DNA from: Actinomycetota bacterium
Lineage (GTDB): Bacteria; Actinomycetota; Geothermincolia; Geothermincolales; RBG-13-55-18
DNA: 64,000 bases
Assembly (NCBI GenBank): GCA_040757835.1
Contig: JBFLWJ010000011.1
Location: 1 to 64,000 of the forward strand
Direction of reading: 5' to 3'
Part shown: piece by piece, positions 33,884-42,254 of the stretch
How positions within the stretch are numbered: the first letter of the stretch is position 1
How the letters are laid out: the number at the start of each line of letters is the position of its first letter
Notes under the pieces: model-generated
The model's database searches: none
What the model saw: only the letters and a program-made list of their open reading frames with translations
Told to the model about the DNA's origin: nothing
Position numbers and translations under genes: made by a program

Positions 33884-36800
33884 TCAATCCGCGGCGCAGC
33901 CCAGGGACGACTGCGCCGAGCGCCAGGACTGGCCGGCGGCGTTCCAGTACATCGCCCTCTCCGCCACCACCGGCACATCCGAGACCACTTTCGTCGCCAC
34001 GCTCCAACTGCCGGGCAAGGTCTCCGCCACGGATACGGTGCTGCGGCTGCGCGCCGCCATCTCCAGCAGTGGCCCGTCCACCGGACCGCCGGGCGTCATG
34101 TAAGTGAGCCTGACCTCGGCGGGTCCGCCGTTCGGGTTCTGCACCAGGATCCAGGTATCGAATGACCCCTGGGCGTCGGCGCCGGTGGATCCCTCGGCCA
34201 GCAGCCACTCGTTGCGCGGGGAAGTTGCCCCGATGGAGGCATGGGCCGCCTGGCGGTAGGTCGCGGTGTTCCAGTAGGTGGCCCTCTCGACCACCACCGG
34301 CCCATCCGCTTCCACGAAGGCGGAGACGTCGAACTCGCCGGGCACGGTATCCCCCATGTAGACCGTCGCCCGGCTGAAGGGTGCCACCGTCACATCCGGC
34401 CCCTCCACCTGCCCGTACGGGAGCTGGTAATATATCTTCGCCTGCACCGAGTGTTCGGAGGGATTAGCGATGAGCACCCACGTCTCCAGGCTGCCCCGGG
34501 CATCGGTACCCGTGGAGCCCTCGGCCAGGTACCACTCGCGCGACGGTCCCGAGGTCCCGATGGAATTGCTCGCAGCCTGGCGGTAGACCTCCCCGTTCCA
34601 GTAGGTGGACCGCTCCGCCGCCACCGGCACGTTGCTGCTGATGGCGGTGGACACGCCCCATTCCCCGGGCACGGTATCGGCCACGCTCACCGTCTGCCTG
34701 GTGCGCGGCTGCAGCTCGAGGTGTGGCCCCGCCACGGCGCCACCTCCGGTCATGTAGGTGATGTTGACGTCAGCCACCTTGTCGGTGGGGTTCTGCACCA
34801 GCACCCAGGTCTCGAAGGACCCCCTGGCCTCGGCGCCGGTGGAGCCCTCGGCCAGGAACCAGTCGCGGGAGAGGTGGTCCAGCCCGATGGAGCCACCCGC
34901 GCTCTGCCGGTAGGCGCTCCCGGAGCTCCAGTACATGGCCCGCTCCGCCACCACCGGCGCGCTGGCCTCCACCCGGGTGGAAACGCTCCACTCATTCGGG
35001 ACGCTGTCGGCCACGTTCACCGTCAGCCTGCTCTCGCCGGCCATGGTGATCTGCGGGCCGGCCACCTCGCCGCCCGGGGTCATGTAGGTGATGGTAACGT
35101 CGGCGGTGCCGGCGTTGGGGTTCTCCACCAGCACCCAGGTCTCGAAGGAGCCGGCGGCGCCGCTCCCCGTCGAGCCCTCCGGGAGGTACCAGGTGTTGGG
35201 GGAGGTAACCACGAAGCCGCCGGGCAGCCTGCCCTCCAGGCCGTTGGCGTTGCGGGCGACAACGTCGTAGATGCCCGCATCAGCCCCCGCCAGGTCGAAA
35301 TCACATGTCGCCTCGTATGGGGACTTGACGGAGACGTTGGTCGCGTCGATGTGTACACCGTCCTTCTCCAGCCAGACCTGCATGCCCTCCCAGAAGAAGC
35401 TGCCCGCCAGGTCGGTTATGCTCGTGACCCCGGTGTCGGGCGCCGTGTGCGGAGATATCGAGAAGAGCGAGGGGCAGGTGCTGCGCTGGATGGTGCTGAT
35501 GTATCCCACCGTCCAGGTGACCTGACCGTCCACGGTGTCCATATCGAAGAGGACGGTGCGGTGGAAGTTCTTGCCCGTGTTCCAGTTCTTGCCGCCGTCG
35601 CCCGTGTAGATGACCGTGGTGGGTTCGGTGTAGGCGTCGCCCCGCGCGCCGCAGGCCCAGATGTTCTCGCCGTCAACGGTGGCCATGCGGAAGAGGTTGC
35701 CGTTGGCCGATACGCGGACATCCACGAGCTTCCAGCTCTCCCCGCCGTCGGTGCTCTTGTACAGGTACTCGAAGCTGTCCAGCGCAGCCACGGTGGTCAC
35801 CAGCGCCAGGCAGAGGTTCTCATCGATGGGCTTGATGTCCTCCACGCATGACACGTGCTGTATCGGTACCGGCGGGGCCAGTTCCCTGCGTGACCAGGAC
35901 GCGCCAGCGTCTTCGGAGCGGTATATATAACCCTTGAAGAGGCCCCCGGCCTCCTCGACCGCTCCGAACCAGACCATGGCGCCGCCCATGGTCGTGATTG
36001 CGGAGACGCTGGCTCCGGCCAGTTCCAGGTCGGCCGTCCAGGTGCCGCCACCGTCGACGGTATGCAGTACGAATCCGTTATCCTGGTCGCTGCCGCAGGC
36101 CCAGGCTTCGCTGCCGCTGACCGCGGCGACGCGGTTGAGATCGGCGTCGGTGCCCGATACCTGCGGGGTCCAGGTGGTGCCGTAGTCGGCCGTCTTCACG
36201 ATGGTGCCCTCGTCGCCGACGGCCCACGCGGTGGAGGAGTCGGCGGCGTCCACGCTGGAGAGCGTCTTGTTGACATGGGAAGACTGCTCTACCCAGGTCC
36301 TGCCGCCGTTAAAGGTCCGCAGTATCGTCCCGGCGGTTCCCACCGTCCACGCCCCCCGCGCGTCGACGGCGCAGACGCCGCTGAGGGTCTCCCTGGTCCA
36401 CACGGTGTCGGAGCGGACCCAGCTCCCCCCGCCGTCTACGCTGCGCAGCAGGCCGCCGTCGACGGTGCAGGACCATATGGTGTCCGCGCCCGCGGCGCCG
36501 ATGGAGGTGACGTTGCGCTCCCCCTCGAGCTGTGGGGGGTCGATCCGCGTCCAGTTCTGCCCCCCGTTGCCCGTCACGGCCATGTAACCGGCCTCGCCAC
36601 TAAGGGTGCCGGATACCCATCCGTGCTGCGCATCACTGAAGGACATCCCGTAGAGTTCGGCGTTGACGCCCAGGTCGGCGAAGTCCCAGGTGTTTCCCCC
36701 GTTATCCGTGCTGAAGAATTCGCCACTGTCCCCGGCGGCGTAGACGTGGTCCAGGTCGAAGGCCTTGATGCGGGTGAGGGTGCAGTTGGTCCCGACCGCT

Positions 36801-37447
36801 GGGTCCCGCGGAGTCCAGGTGGCGCCGCCGTCCGTGGTCACCGCCGCCGTTCTGCCGTTGCCCGCTACCCATGCTTCCTGATTTCCCAGGGCTGAGACCG
36901 CGGTGATGTCCTTCGCAGCCCCCGGCAGCGGGCAGGGGGTCCAGTTGCCGCCGCCGTCGGAGGTTCGGTAAACGCTGTTATCCTGCCCGACGACCCAAGC
37001 CACGTTGCGGTTGAGGGCGGAGATGCCCAGGAGGCGGAAGCTCTGCATGGGCACGGCGATGCTCTTGTCCTGCCAGGTAGCGCCGCCGTCTTCGGTCAAC
37101 AATACGGCGCCGCCGTCGCCGCAGATCCAGGCCACCTCGGCGTTGACCGCGCATATGTCGCGCAGCGGCGGCGCGTCCGGTGCTGCCTGCAGGTCCGACC
37201 ACTGGTAGTCCCAGGTGGCGCCACCGTCGGCGGTCTTGACGATCAGCCCGCCCAGGGACACCGCCCAGGCGGTGTTCGCGTCGGCCGCCGCAAGCACCGG
37301 CCAGTCACTTGTGGGCAGCGGGTCCTGGTAGAAGAAATCGGGGCAGGGCGCGTCCGCGCCGTCGGCCGCGCCCCCCATGGCGGTCATGGCCAGCACGAGG
37401 TTCAATACGGCAAGCACGATCAGGATTGCCCTCAAACGTCCCATCAT
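33884..37447 (-). CDS. Large secreted protein: YCF48/BNR-type propeller, IPT-like domain and four C-terminal repeats
   Basis: 1187 residues with a Sec signal (hydrophobic core ~6-20, cleavage near 'AMGGAADGA'). Residues ~35-660 are a long run of ~42-residue repeats with 'VWAxGxxGTIxxTxDGGxTW', typical of YCF48/BNR propellers; the number suggests two propellers. Residues ~670-770 resemble an IPT/TIG domain. The remainder is four copies (~102 residues each) of a module beginning 'WYLAEGSTG' and containing 'FETWVLVQNP', 'VTYMTPGG' and 'VVAERAMYW'. It has no sorting signal or membrane tail. Probably an extracellular surface or matrix protein. GGGAGGG is placed well for the ATG at 37447. Confidence 0.8.
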   Translation of the reverse strand: MMGRLRAILIVLAVLNLVLAMTAMGGAADGADAPCPDFFYQDPLPTSDWPVLAAADANTAWAVSLGGLIVKTADGGATWDYQWSDLQAAPDAPPLRDICAVNAEVAWICGDGGAVLLTEDGGATWQDKSIAVPMQSFRLLGISALNRNVAWVVGQDNSVYRTSDGGGNWTPCPLPGAAKDITAVSALGNQEAWVAGNGRTAAVTTDGGATWTPRDPAVGTNCTLTRIKAFDLDHVYAAGDSGEFFSTDNGGNTWDFADLGVNAELYGMSFSDAQHGWVSGTLSGEAGYMAVTGNGGQNWTRIDPPQLEGERNVTSIGAAGADTIWSCTVDGGLLRSVDGGGSWVRSDTVWTRETLSGVCAVDARGAWTVGTAGTILRTFNGGRTWVEQSSHVNKTLSSVDAADSSTAWAVGDEGTIVKTADYGTTWTPQVSGTDADLNRVAAVSGSEAWACGSDQDNGFVLHTVDGGGTWTADLELAGASVSAITTMGGAMVWFGAVEEAGGLFKGYIYRSEDAGASWSRRELAPPVPIQHVSCVEDIKPIDENLCLALVTTVAALDSFEYLYKSTDGGESWKLVDVRVSANGNLFRMATVDGENIWACGARGDAYTEPTTVIYTGDGGKNWNTGKNFHRTVLFDMDTVDGQVTWTVGYISTIQRSTCPSLFSISPHTAPDTGVTSITDLAGSFFWEGMQVWLEKDGVHIDATNVSVKSPYEATCDFDLAGADAGIYDVVARNANGLEGRLPGGFVVTSPNTWYLPEGSTGSGAAGSFETWVLVENPNAGTADVTITYMTPGGEVAGPQITMAGESRLTVNVADSVPNEWSVSTRVEASAPVVAERAMYWSSGSAYRQSAGGSIGLDHLSRDWFLAEGSTGAEARGSFETWVLVQNPTDKVADVNITYMTGGGAVAGPHLELQPRTRQTVSVADTVPGEWGVSTAISSNVPVAAERSTYWNGEVYRQAASNSIGTSGPSREWYLAEGSTGTDARGSLETWVLIANPSEHSVQAKIYYQLPYGQVEGPDVTVAPFSRATVYMGDTVPGEFDVSAFVEADGPVVVERATYWNTATYRQAAHASIGATSPRNEWLLAEGSTGADAQGSFDTWILVQNPNGGPAEVRLTYMTPGGPVDGPLLEMAARSRSTVSVAETLPGSWSVATKVVSDVPVVAERAMYWNAAGQSWRSAQSSLGCAAD

Positions 37448-37474
37448 TCCACCCTCCCATCGATTTCCGTATTA

Positions 37475-37599
37475 GGGGTCAGGTCTTGGATTTTGGATAC
37501 TCCGGTATGTTTGCCAAATGGCCCGAGTTTCAGGCATATCAATCAGGCAATTTACCTCCATACCCATATTATGGTATCCAAAATCCAAGACCTGACCCC
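37475..37599. repeat. GGGGTCAG palindromic element, copy C
   Basis: 125 bp with a perfect 26-bp inverted repeat at its ends. On the minus strand it begins directly after the epimerase TAA stop (37602-37600) and ends 27 bp before the start of the 1187-residue gene. Inner motifs are TCCGGTATGTTTGCC on the left and CATATTATGG on the right, shared with copies D, F and G. Confidence 0.92.
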
Positions 37600-38037
37600 T
37601 TACTTCTTCGCCTGCTCCCAGATCTTTATCCATTCGTCCTCGGGGAACTCCGCGTACTGCACGATGGTACCCATGGCCTCGCGGGGATGGATATAGCACT
37701 CCTTCCAGAGCGGGTTTTCGGTGTTGATGTCGAAGGGGTTAAGCCCCTGGGAGCGCAGGTGCGCGATCATCTCCTCGATGTCTCGCACCTTGAAGGTGAG
37801 GTGGTGCACTCCCTCGCCGCGCTTGTCTATGAAGCGGTTTACGAAGCTGTCGGGGTCGTCGGCGTATATCAGCTCGAGCATACTCCCCGAGCCCAGGAGG
37901 AAGGAGGTGAACCTGAAGCCGCCCCACTCCATGTCGAAGACCTCCTTGGCGCCCAGCACGTTGGTGAGGTAGGCGGCGGCTTTTTCCTTGTCCCTCACCG
38001 CGAATGCGACGTGGTCCAGTTTCTCCACCAGGTCCAT
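37600..38037 (-). CDS. mce: Methylmalonyl-CoA epimerase (VOC family)
   Basis: A 145-residue glyoxalase-fold protein made of two beta-alpha-beta-beta-beta units. Metal ligands are expected at His8 (KLDHVAFAV), Glu in 'SMLELIYAD', His in 'GVHHLTFKV' and Gln/Glu in 'GTIVQYAEF'. Methylmalonyl-CoA epimerases have this length and this His-x-x-x-V...H-H-x-x-F-x-V pattern; other VOC enzymes cannot be fully excluded because no mutase gene is adjacent. ATG follows AAGGAGGGAG. Confidence 0.78.
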   Translation of the reverse strand: MDLVEKLDHVAFAVRDKEKAAAYLTNVLGAKEVFDMEWGGFRFTSFLLGSGSMLELIYADDPDSFVNRFIDKRGEGVHHLTFKVRDIEEMIAHLRSQGLNPFDINTENPLWKECYIHPREAMGTIVQYAEFPEDEWIKIWEQAKK

Positions 38038-38057
38038 ACGGCTCCCTCCTTATTAAT

Positions 38058-38182
38058 GGGGTCAGGTCTTGGATTTTGGATACTCCGGTATGTTTGCCAG
38101 ATGGCCCTGAATACGGGCCTATAAACCAGGAGTTTTATTTCCGTAACCATATTATGGTATCCAAAATCCAAGACCTGACCCC
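38058..38182. repeat. GGGGTCAG palindromic element, copy D
   Basis: 125 bp with perfect 26-bp inverted ends. On the minus strand it follows the TAG stop of the first DUF422 gene with no gap and ends 20 bp before the epimerase start. The first ~45 bp are nearly identical to copy C, while the middle differs. Confidence 0.92.
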
Positions 38183-39133
38183 CTAGGAATAGTCATGGAC
38201 GAGCTTGACGGCCGAAACCATGATCACCGGCATGGTGGTGAAGAAGCCGATGAGCGCGACCTGGTTCATGCCGTCGTAGGCCCAGTTCATCTCCAGCGCC
38301 AGGAGGATGATAGCAAAGGAGATATAAATATAGACCAGGAGGGGCACCACGTTGACCAGGCTGCCGTTCACGCGGTTCTTCCTCTGGAAGAAGAGCATGA
38401 AGATGAAGACCACGAAGAAGGGGGCCAGCCACCACCCCACGAAGTTGCCGATGGGTATCCCGGGCATGCCCAGGCCGGGTCTGCCGGGCAGCTCCCTCAG
38501 GTAGGGGCCGCCGCCTGTCCAGTACCACCATGGATCCTTGCCGGTGACCGTCGTCCAGATCCCCGAAGACGCCATGGGGTCAACGATGAGGTCCCAGGCC
38601 GCCACCAGGGTCGCCGTGCAGGCCGCTACCAGGGCCGACCAGACGGCCTTTCCCCACCAGGTACGGGCCCCGACCCTGCCCCCCGCTCCCACCAGCCAGT
38701 CCACGATCATGAAGGAGGCGTAGATCACCATCGACCAGGTTATGGAGATGATGACCGGGACGCCCCCGATAGCCGGACCCAGGGTGCCGGTGTACTTGTA
38801 GTCTCCGAAGAACAGGCCCCAGTTGTGGCCGAGGAACTCGCAGAACCAGCTGATGAGGATGGACAGGATGAAGAAGGCCGCCGCCGGCCTGTCCCCCTTG
38901 ACGACCACGGCGTTCCAGATGCAGATGACCAGCATGGAGGCCATTGCGTAGGAGAGTAGACAGACGTTCAAGGGGGGACTGTGCTGTCCCCAGGCGATGA
39001 GATGGGCGACGGCAGCCGAGGCGATGTAGAGGAGTATCAGCGCAAGCATGGCCTGGTGGGAGCGTGGCATCTTTCTCCAGGCGCCCGCCATGGATACCCG
39101 TTCCCTCTCCCCGGACTTCTCATTCCCTTCCAA
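38183..39133 (-). CDS. DUF422 (CruF/bisanhydrobacterioruberin hydratase-like) membrane protein, copy 1
   Basis: A 316-residue protein with about eight membrane helices. The conserved middle block 'FCEFLGHNWGLFFGDYKYT', 'GGVPVIISITWSMVIYASF', 'AAWDLIVDPMASSGIW' and 'GMPGIPIGNFVGWWLAPFF' is that of the DUF422 carotenoid-hydratase family, which hydrates C40/C50 carotenoid end groups. No other carotenoid genes are present, so the substrate could be another isoprenoid. Starts with TTG at 39133 (GAAGAGG upstream). About 60 percent identical by eye to the next gene. Confidence 0.75.
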   Translation of the reverse strand: MEGNEKSGERERVSMAGAWRKMPRSHQAMLALILLYIASAAVAHLIAWGQHSPPLNVCLLSYAMASMLVICIWNAVVVKGDRPAAAFFILSILISWFCEFLGHNWGLFFGDYKYTGTLGPAIGGVPVIISITWSMVIYASFMIVDWLVGAGGRVGARTWWGKAVWSALVAACTATLVAAWDLIVDPMASSGIWTTVTGKDPWWYWTGGGPYLRELPGRPGLGMPGIPIGNFVGWWLAPFFVVFIFMLFFQRKNRVNGSLVNVVPLLVYIYISFAIILLALEMNWAYDGMNQVALIGFFTTMPVIMVSAVKLVHDYS

Positions 39134-39153
39134 ACCCGCCTCTTCCTCTCTAT

Positions 39154-39279
39154 GGGGTCAGGCCTTGGACTTTGGATACCAGGGTATGTATGCATAAAGA
39201 CCAGAAATAACAGGCCTATCTATAAGGTAATTTACATGTAATGGCATATTATGGTATCCAAAATCCAAGACCTGACCCC
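39154..39279. repeat. GGGGTCAG palindromic element, copy E
   Basis: 126 bp lying between the two DUF422 genes. On the minus strand it directly follows the TGA stop of copy 2 (39282-39280) and ends 20 bp before the copy 1 start. Its left arm has two unpaired changes (GGCCTTGGACTTTGG), so this copy is slightly decayed. Confidence 0.9.
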
Positions 39280-40230
39280 TCACGTGTAGTCCCTGGCCAG
39301 CTTCACCGCCGAGACCATGATCACCGGCATCATGGTGAAGAAACCGATGAGCGCAACCTGGGTCATGCCGTTATAGGTCCAGTTCATCTCGAGCACTACC
39401 ATGACGACGATGAAAAATATGTAAAAATATACCATGAGGGGCACGATGTCGAGGAGGGTCCCGCTGACGCGGTTCTTCCTCTGGAAGAAGAGCATGAAGA
39501 CGAGGACCATGAAGAAGGGGGCCAGCCACCACCCCACCATGTTGCCTATGGGTATCCCGGGCATGCCCAGGTCCGGCTTGCCGGGCAGCTCCTTAAGATA
39601 GGGGCCACCATGGAACCAGTACCACCAGGGATCCTGGTGTCCCGCGGTCCACCACACCCCGGACGAGGCCATGGGGTCCACCATCATGTCCCAGGCGCAG
39701 ACCAGGGTGGCCGTGGCCGCTGCCACCAGGGCCGACCATAGTGTCTTTCCCCACCAGGTGCGGGCGCGCACCTCGCCCCGCGCGCCCACCAGCCAGTCGA
39801 TGAGCATGAAGGCGGCGTAAACGATATAGGCCCAGGTGATGGAGATGAGGATGGGGACCCCGCCGATGGCCGGCCCCAGGCTCTCGGTGTAGTTGTAACG
39901 GCCGAAGAACCAGCCGTAGTTGTGCCCGATGAACTCGCAGGACCAGCCGATGATGATGCAGATGGCGAAGAAAGCCACCGCCCGCGTCGTGCCCTTCACT
40001 ACCACGGCGTGCCAGACGCAGATGGCCAGCATGGAGAGCATGGCGATGGCGACCCAATATACCTGCAGCGGTGCCTCGTGGCGGGCCCAGGCGATGAGGT
40101 GGACGACGCAGACCGAGAGGATGAACAGTGGGAACAGGGCCACCATCACCCTGTGCGATGCCGGCATCTCCTTCCATGTCTTCACGATGGAGACCCGTTC
40201 TCGTTCCTCGATAAGAGCGTTCTCCTCCAT
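39280..40230 (-). CDS. DUF422 (CruF-like) membrane protein, copy 2
   Basis: A 316-residue paralogue of the preceding entry, with the same eight-helix layout and the same blocks ('SCEFIGHNYGWFFGRYNYT', 'CAWDMMVDPMASSGVWW', 'GMPGIPIGNMVGWWLAPFF'). I chose the second ATG (40230), which has GGGAGGG six bases upstream and gives exactly the length of copy 1; the ATG at 40245 lies inside that SD. The pair looks like a tandem duplication now separated by element E. Whether the two act on different ends or different substrates is unknown. Confidence 0.75.
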   Translation of the reverse strand: MEENALIEERERVSIVKTWKEMPASHRVMVALFPLFILSVCVVHLIAWARHEAPLQVYWVAIAMLSMLAICVWHAVVVKGTTRAVAFFAICIIIGWSCEFIGHNYGWFFGRYNYTESLGPAIGGVPILISITWAYIVYAAFMLIDWLVGARGEVRARTWWGKTLWSALVAAATATLVCAWDMMVDPMASSGVWWTAGHQDPWWYWFHGGPYLKELPGKPDLGMPGIPIGNMVGWWLAPFFMVLVFMLFFQRKNRVSGTLLDIVPLMVYFYIFFIVVMVVLEMNWTYNGMTQVALIGFFTMMPVIMVSAVKLARDYT

Positions 40231-40402
40231 GCCGTCCCTCCCCATGACTAGGATATCCCTGCCTCGTACTCCCTAACAATATTCAGCCGCGGCGGACCAA
40301 ACACCTTTGAACCCCGTTTGCGTGCGTGGGCGTAGAAACGGCATGGAAATGGGCATATTAGAGGTTGTCCATACGCAAGACCGTCGAAGGGAGGATGCGG
40401 CC

Positions 40403-40756
40403 ATGAAGGTGATGATAGTATTGAACGACGCTCCATACGGCAGCGAGAAGGCCTTCAACGCCCTGCGCCTGGCCTTGTTCCTGCAGAAGGAGCAGAAAGA
40501 CCTGGACCTGAGGATATTCCTGCTGCAGGACGGCCCCTACTGCGCTCTGCCCGGCCAGGCTCCTCCCACCGGCTTCTACAACGTGGAGGAAATGCTCGCG
40601 CGGGTGATCGAGGGCGGGGCGGTGGTGGAGGCGTGCGGGACCTGCGCGGGGGCCCGGGGGCTGAAAGGACTGCCGCTTGTCAGGGGCGTGAAGATAACCT
40701 CCGCCAAGAGGATGGCGGAGTGGACCGCCGACTCCGACCGGGTCATCACCTTCTAG
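40403..40756 (+). CDS. DsrE-family sulfur-relay-like protein
   Basis: A 117-residue DsrE/DsrF/TusD-type protein: N-terminal 'VMIVLNDAPYGSEKAFNALR' and the reactive-cysteine region 'VVEACGTCAGARGLKG'. Two Cys are present in that loop, a feature of the YchN/DsrE-like branch. It may carry persulfide or act in sulfur trafficking. ATG at 40403 with GGGAGG nine bases upstream; an in-frame extension to 40307 has no such signal. It stands alone between divergent units. Confidence 0.82.
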   Translation: MKVMIVLNDAPYGSEKAFNALRLALFLQKEQKDLDLRIFLLQDGPYCALPGQAPPTGFYNVEEMLARVIEGGAVVEACGTCAGARGLKGLPLVRGVKITSAKRMAEWTADSDRVITF

Positions 40757-41185
40757 CCTCCAGGGCCGCCGATCCAATCCCGCGTTGGGGCGGCCAGCGC
40801 TCCGGAGAGCCGTTCCCGCCCGGGTCGAGGCGCGGGCGGTATCATGTCCAGGGCGGGATCGCCCATCATTCCCGGGGAGAGAGCGGCGCTGTCGACGGGA
40901 GGACGGGGATGGAGACCTGAGAGACCTGCGAGGACCGCCCCTGGTGGATCGTGGCCGCAAGTGACCTGGTCGCGCAAGCCATATACGGTCTGGGCGCTTA
41001 CCTCGTCTGTCGGCTGGGATGGACCTGGATGGTCCTCCGCCTCGCCTATGCCCCATCCTGAAGGTCAGGCTGCTGGGGCGGCGCGCTCCTCGCTGGCCTG
41101 CGTACGCTGCCATCAGCGCGAACAGGGCTGTCCCGCGGAACGGCTGTTCGATCGCACCGAGGCCCGGGAAGGGTGGAAGGGCCGG
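40757..41185. other. 429-bp gene-free region
   Basis: High GC, several overlapping open frames on both strands but none with a ribosome site or protein-like composition. I see no RNA gene, terminator or repeat of the window's families. It could be an eroded gene. Confidence 0.3.
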
Positions 41186-41974
41186 TCATCCCTCGGGCTG
41201 CTCGGGCTGCTGCTCCAGGTACTTCATCAGCTGCATGGTGAGCATGTAGGACTGGTTGCGGTTCTCCATCATCAGGGCCTCGTCCATGCTCGCGGCGTTG
41301 AGGCCGGCGTTGAGGGCCTCCTTGGTCAGGTGCAGCGCGAAGGGGCTCTTGTACGCGAGGTTCTGGGAGAGCGCGCCGGCCTTGGCCAGGAGCTCATCCC
41401 TTTCGTATAGATGGTCGGTGAGGCCGATGCGGTAAGCCTCCTCCGCGGGGATGCGGTCGCCGGTGTAGCACATCTCCGCCGCTTTTCCGAAGCCCACCAG
41501 GCGCCACAACAGGTAGCTGGAAGCCAGGTCCGCCCCGCCCACCCCGATGTTGATATAGGCGGCGCAGAAGACGGCGTCATGGCTGGCCAGGCGGATGTCA
41601 GAGGCCATGGCGAAGGACATCCCGGCCCCCATGGCATAGCCGTGCACGGCGGCGATGATGGGCTGGGGGCAGGTGCGCATGAGCTTGAGGATGGTCGAGA
41701 AGCGGGCCTGCTTGCGGTAGATGTTCTCTGGCGTCATCCCCTCCTGCGAGTAGCCCTCGGTGGCGTCCTTCATGTCGAAACCCGCGCAGAAACCCTTCTC
41801 GCCCGCGCCGGTGAGGATGATCACGCTGGTGTCGAAATCGGTGTGGCGCTGCTCCCAGAAATCGATGAGTTCCTCCATCATCCGCCGGTTTACGGCGTTC
41901 ACCGACTTGGGACGGTTGAGGGTCAGCGTCCCCACCGCCCCCTCCACCTCGTACAGAATCGTTTCATATTCCAT
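41186..41974 (-). CDS. Enoyl-CoA hydratase/isomerase family protein
   Basis: A 262-residue crotonase-fold enzyme. The oxyanion-hole regions are 'GFCAGFDMKDATEGY' (~64-78) and 'GYAMGAGMSFAMASDIRLAS' (~108-127). The usual first catalytic Glu position reads 'AYINIGVGGADLASSYLL' with no Glu, so it may be an isomerase, hydrolase or other crotonase variant rather than a standard hydratase. ATG 41974 follows GAGGAGGTGGAG; the 13-residue upstream extension is rejected. Confidence 0.85.
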   Translation of the reverse strand: MEYETILYEVEGAVGTLTLNRPKSVNAVNRRMMEELIDFWEQRHTDFDTSVIILTGAGEKGFCAGFDMKDATEGYSQEGMTPENIYRKQARFSTILKLMRTCPQPIIAAVHGYAMGAGMSFAMASDIRLASHDAVFCAAYINIGVGGADLASSYLLWRLVGFGKAAEMCYTGDRIPAEEAYRIGLTDHLYERDELLAKAGALSQNLAYKSPFALHLTKEALNAGLNAASMDEALMMENRNQSYMLTMQLMKYLEQQPEQPEG

Positions 41975-42254
41975 AACTCCACCTCCTCGCATCGGACCAA
42001 ACAATAAAAACACAAGCCGCTGGCTTGATGGCTCGGCAAGCCTTATAGTCGATAGGCCACAAGTCCGAGAACCGGGTGTCGGTCTGAAGCGAATTCGTCT
42101 GCCCTGCCGCCAGCCCGAGAACTACCGGGTCGGTCTCCGCGAGGCTTTGCGAGCGGGACCGTTACCCGGAGGCTCGGGCCGCCGAAGAAACCAGGAGCGA
42201 AGACCGTTACCACCGGGCCCGGGCCTAAAGACAATAAACAATCGGTCATGGCAA
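41975..42254. other. Spacer between dehydratase genes and enoyl-CoA hydratase
   Basis: 280 bp with no gene. It holds imperfect repeats of ACCGGGT..CGGTCT (near 42071-42084 and 42124-42136) and ACCGTTACC (42158-42166 and 42203-42211). These could be regulator sites; nothing stronger can be said. Confidence 0.3.

Noticed and set aside
37475..39279. Closely spaced repeats C, D and E considered as a CRISPR array
   Set aside because: The units are about 600-1100 bp apart, palindromic over 125 bp, and separated by genes, not spacers.
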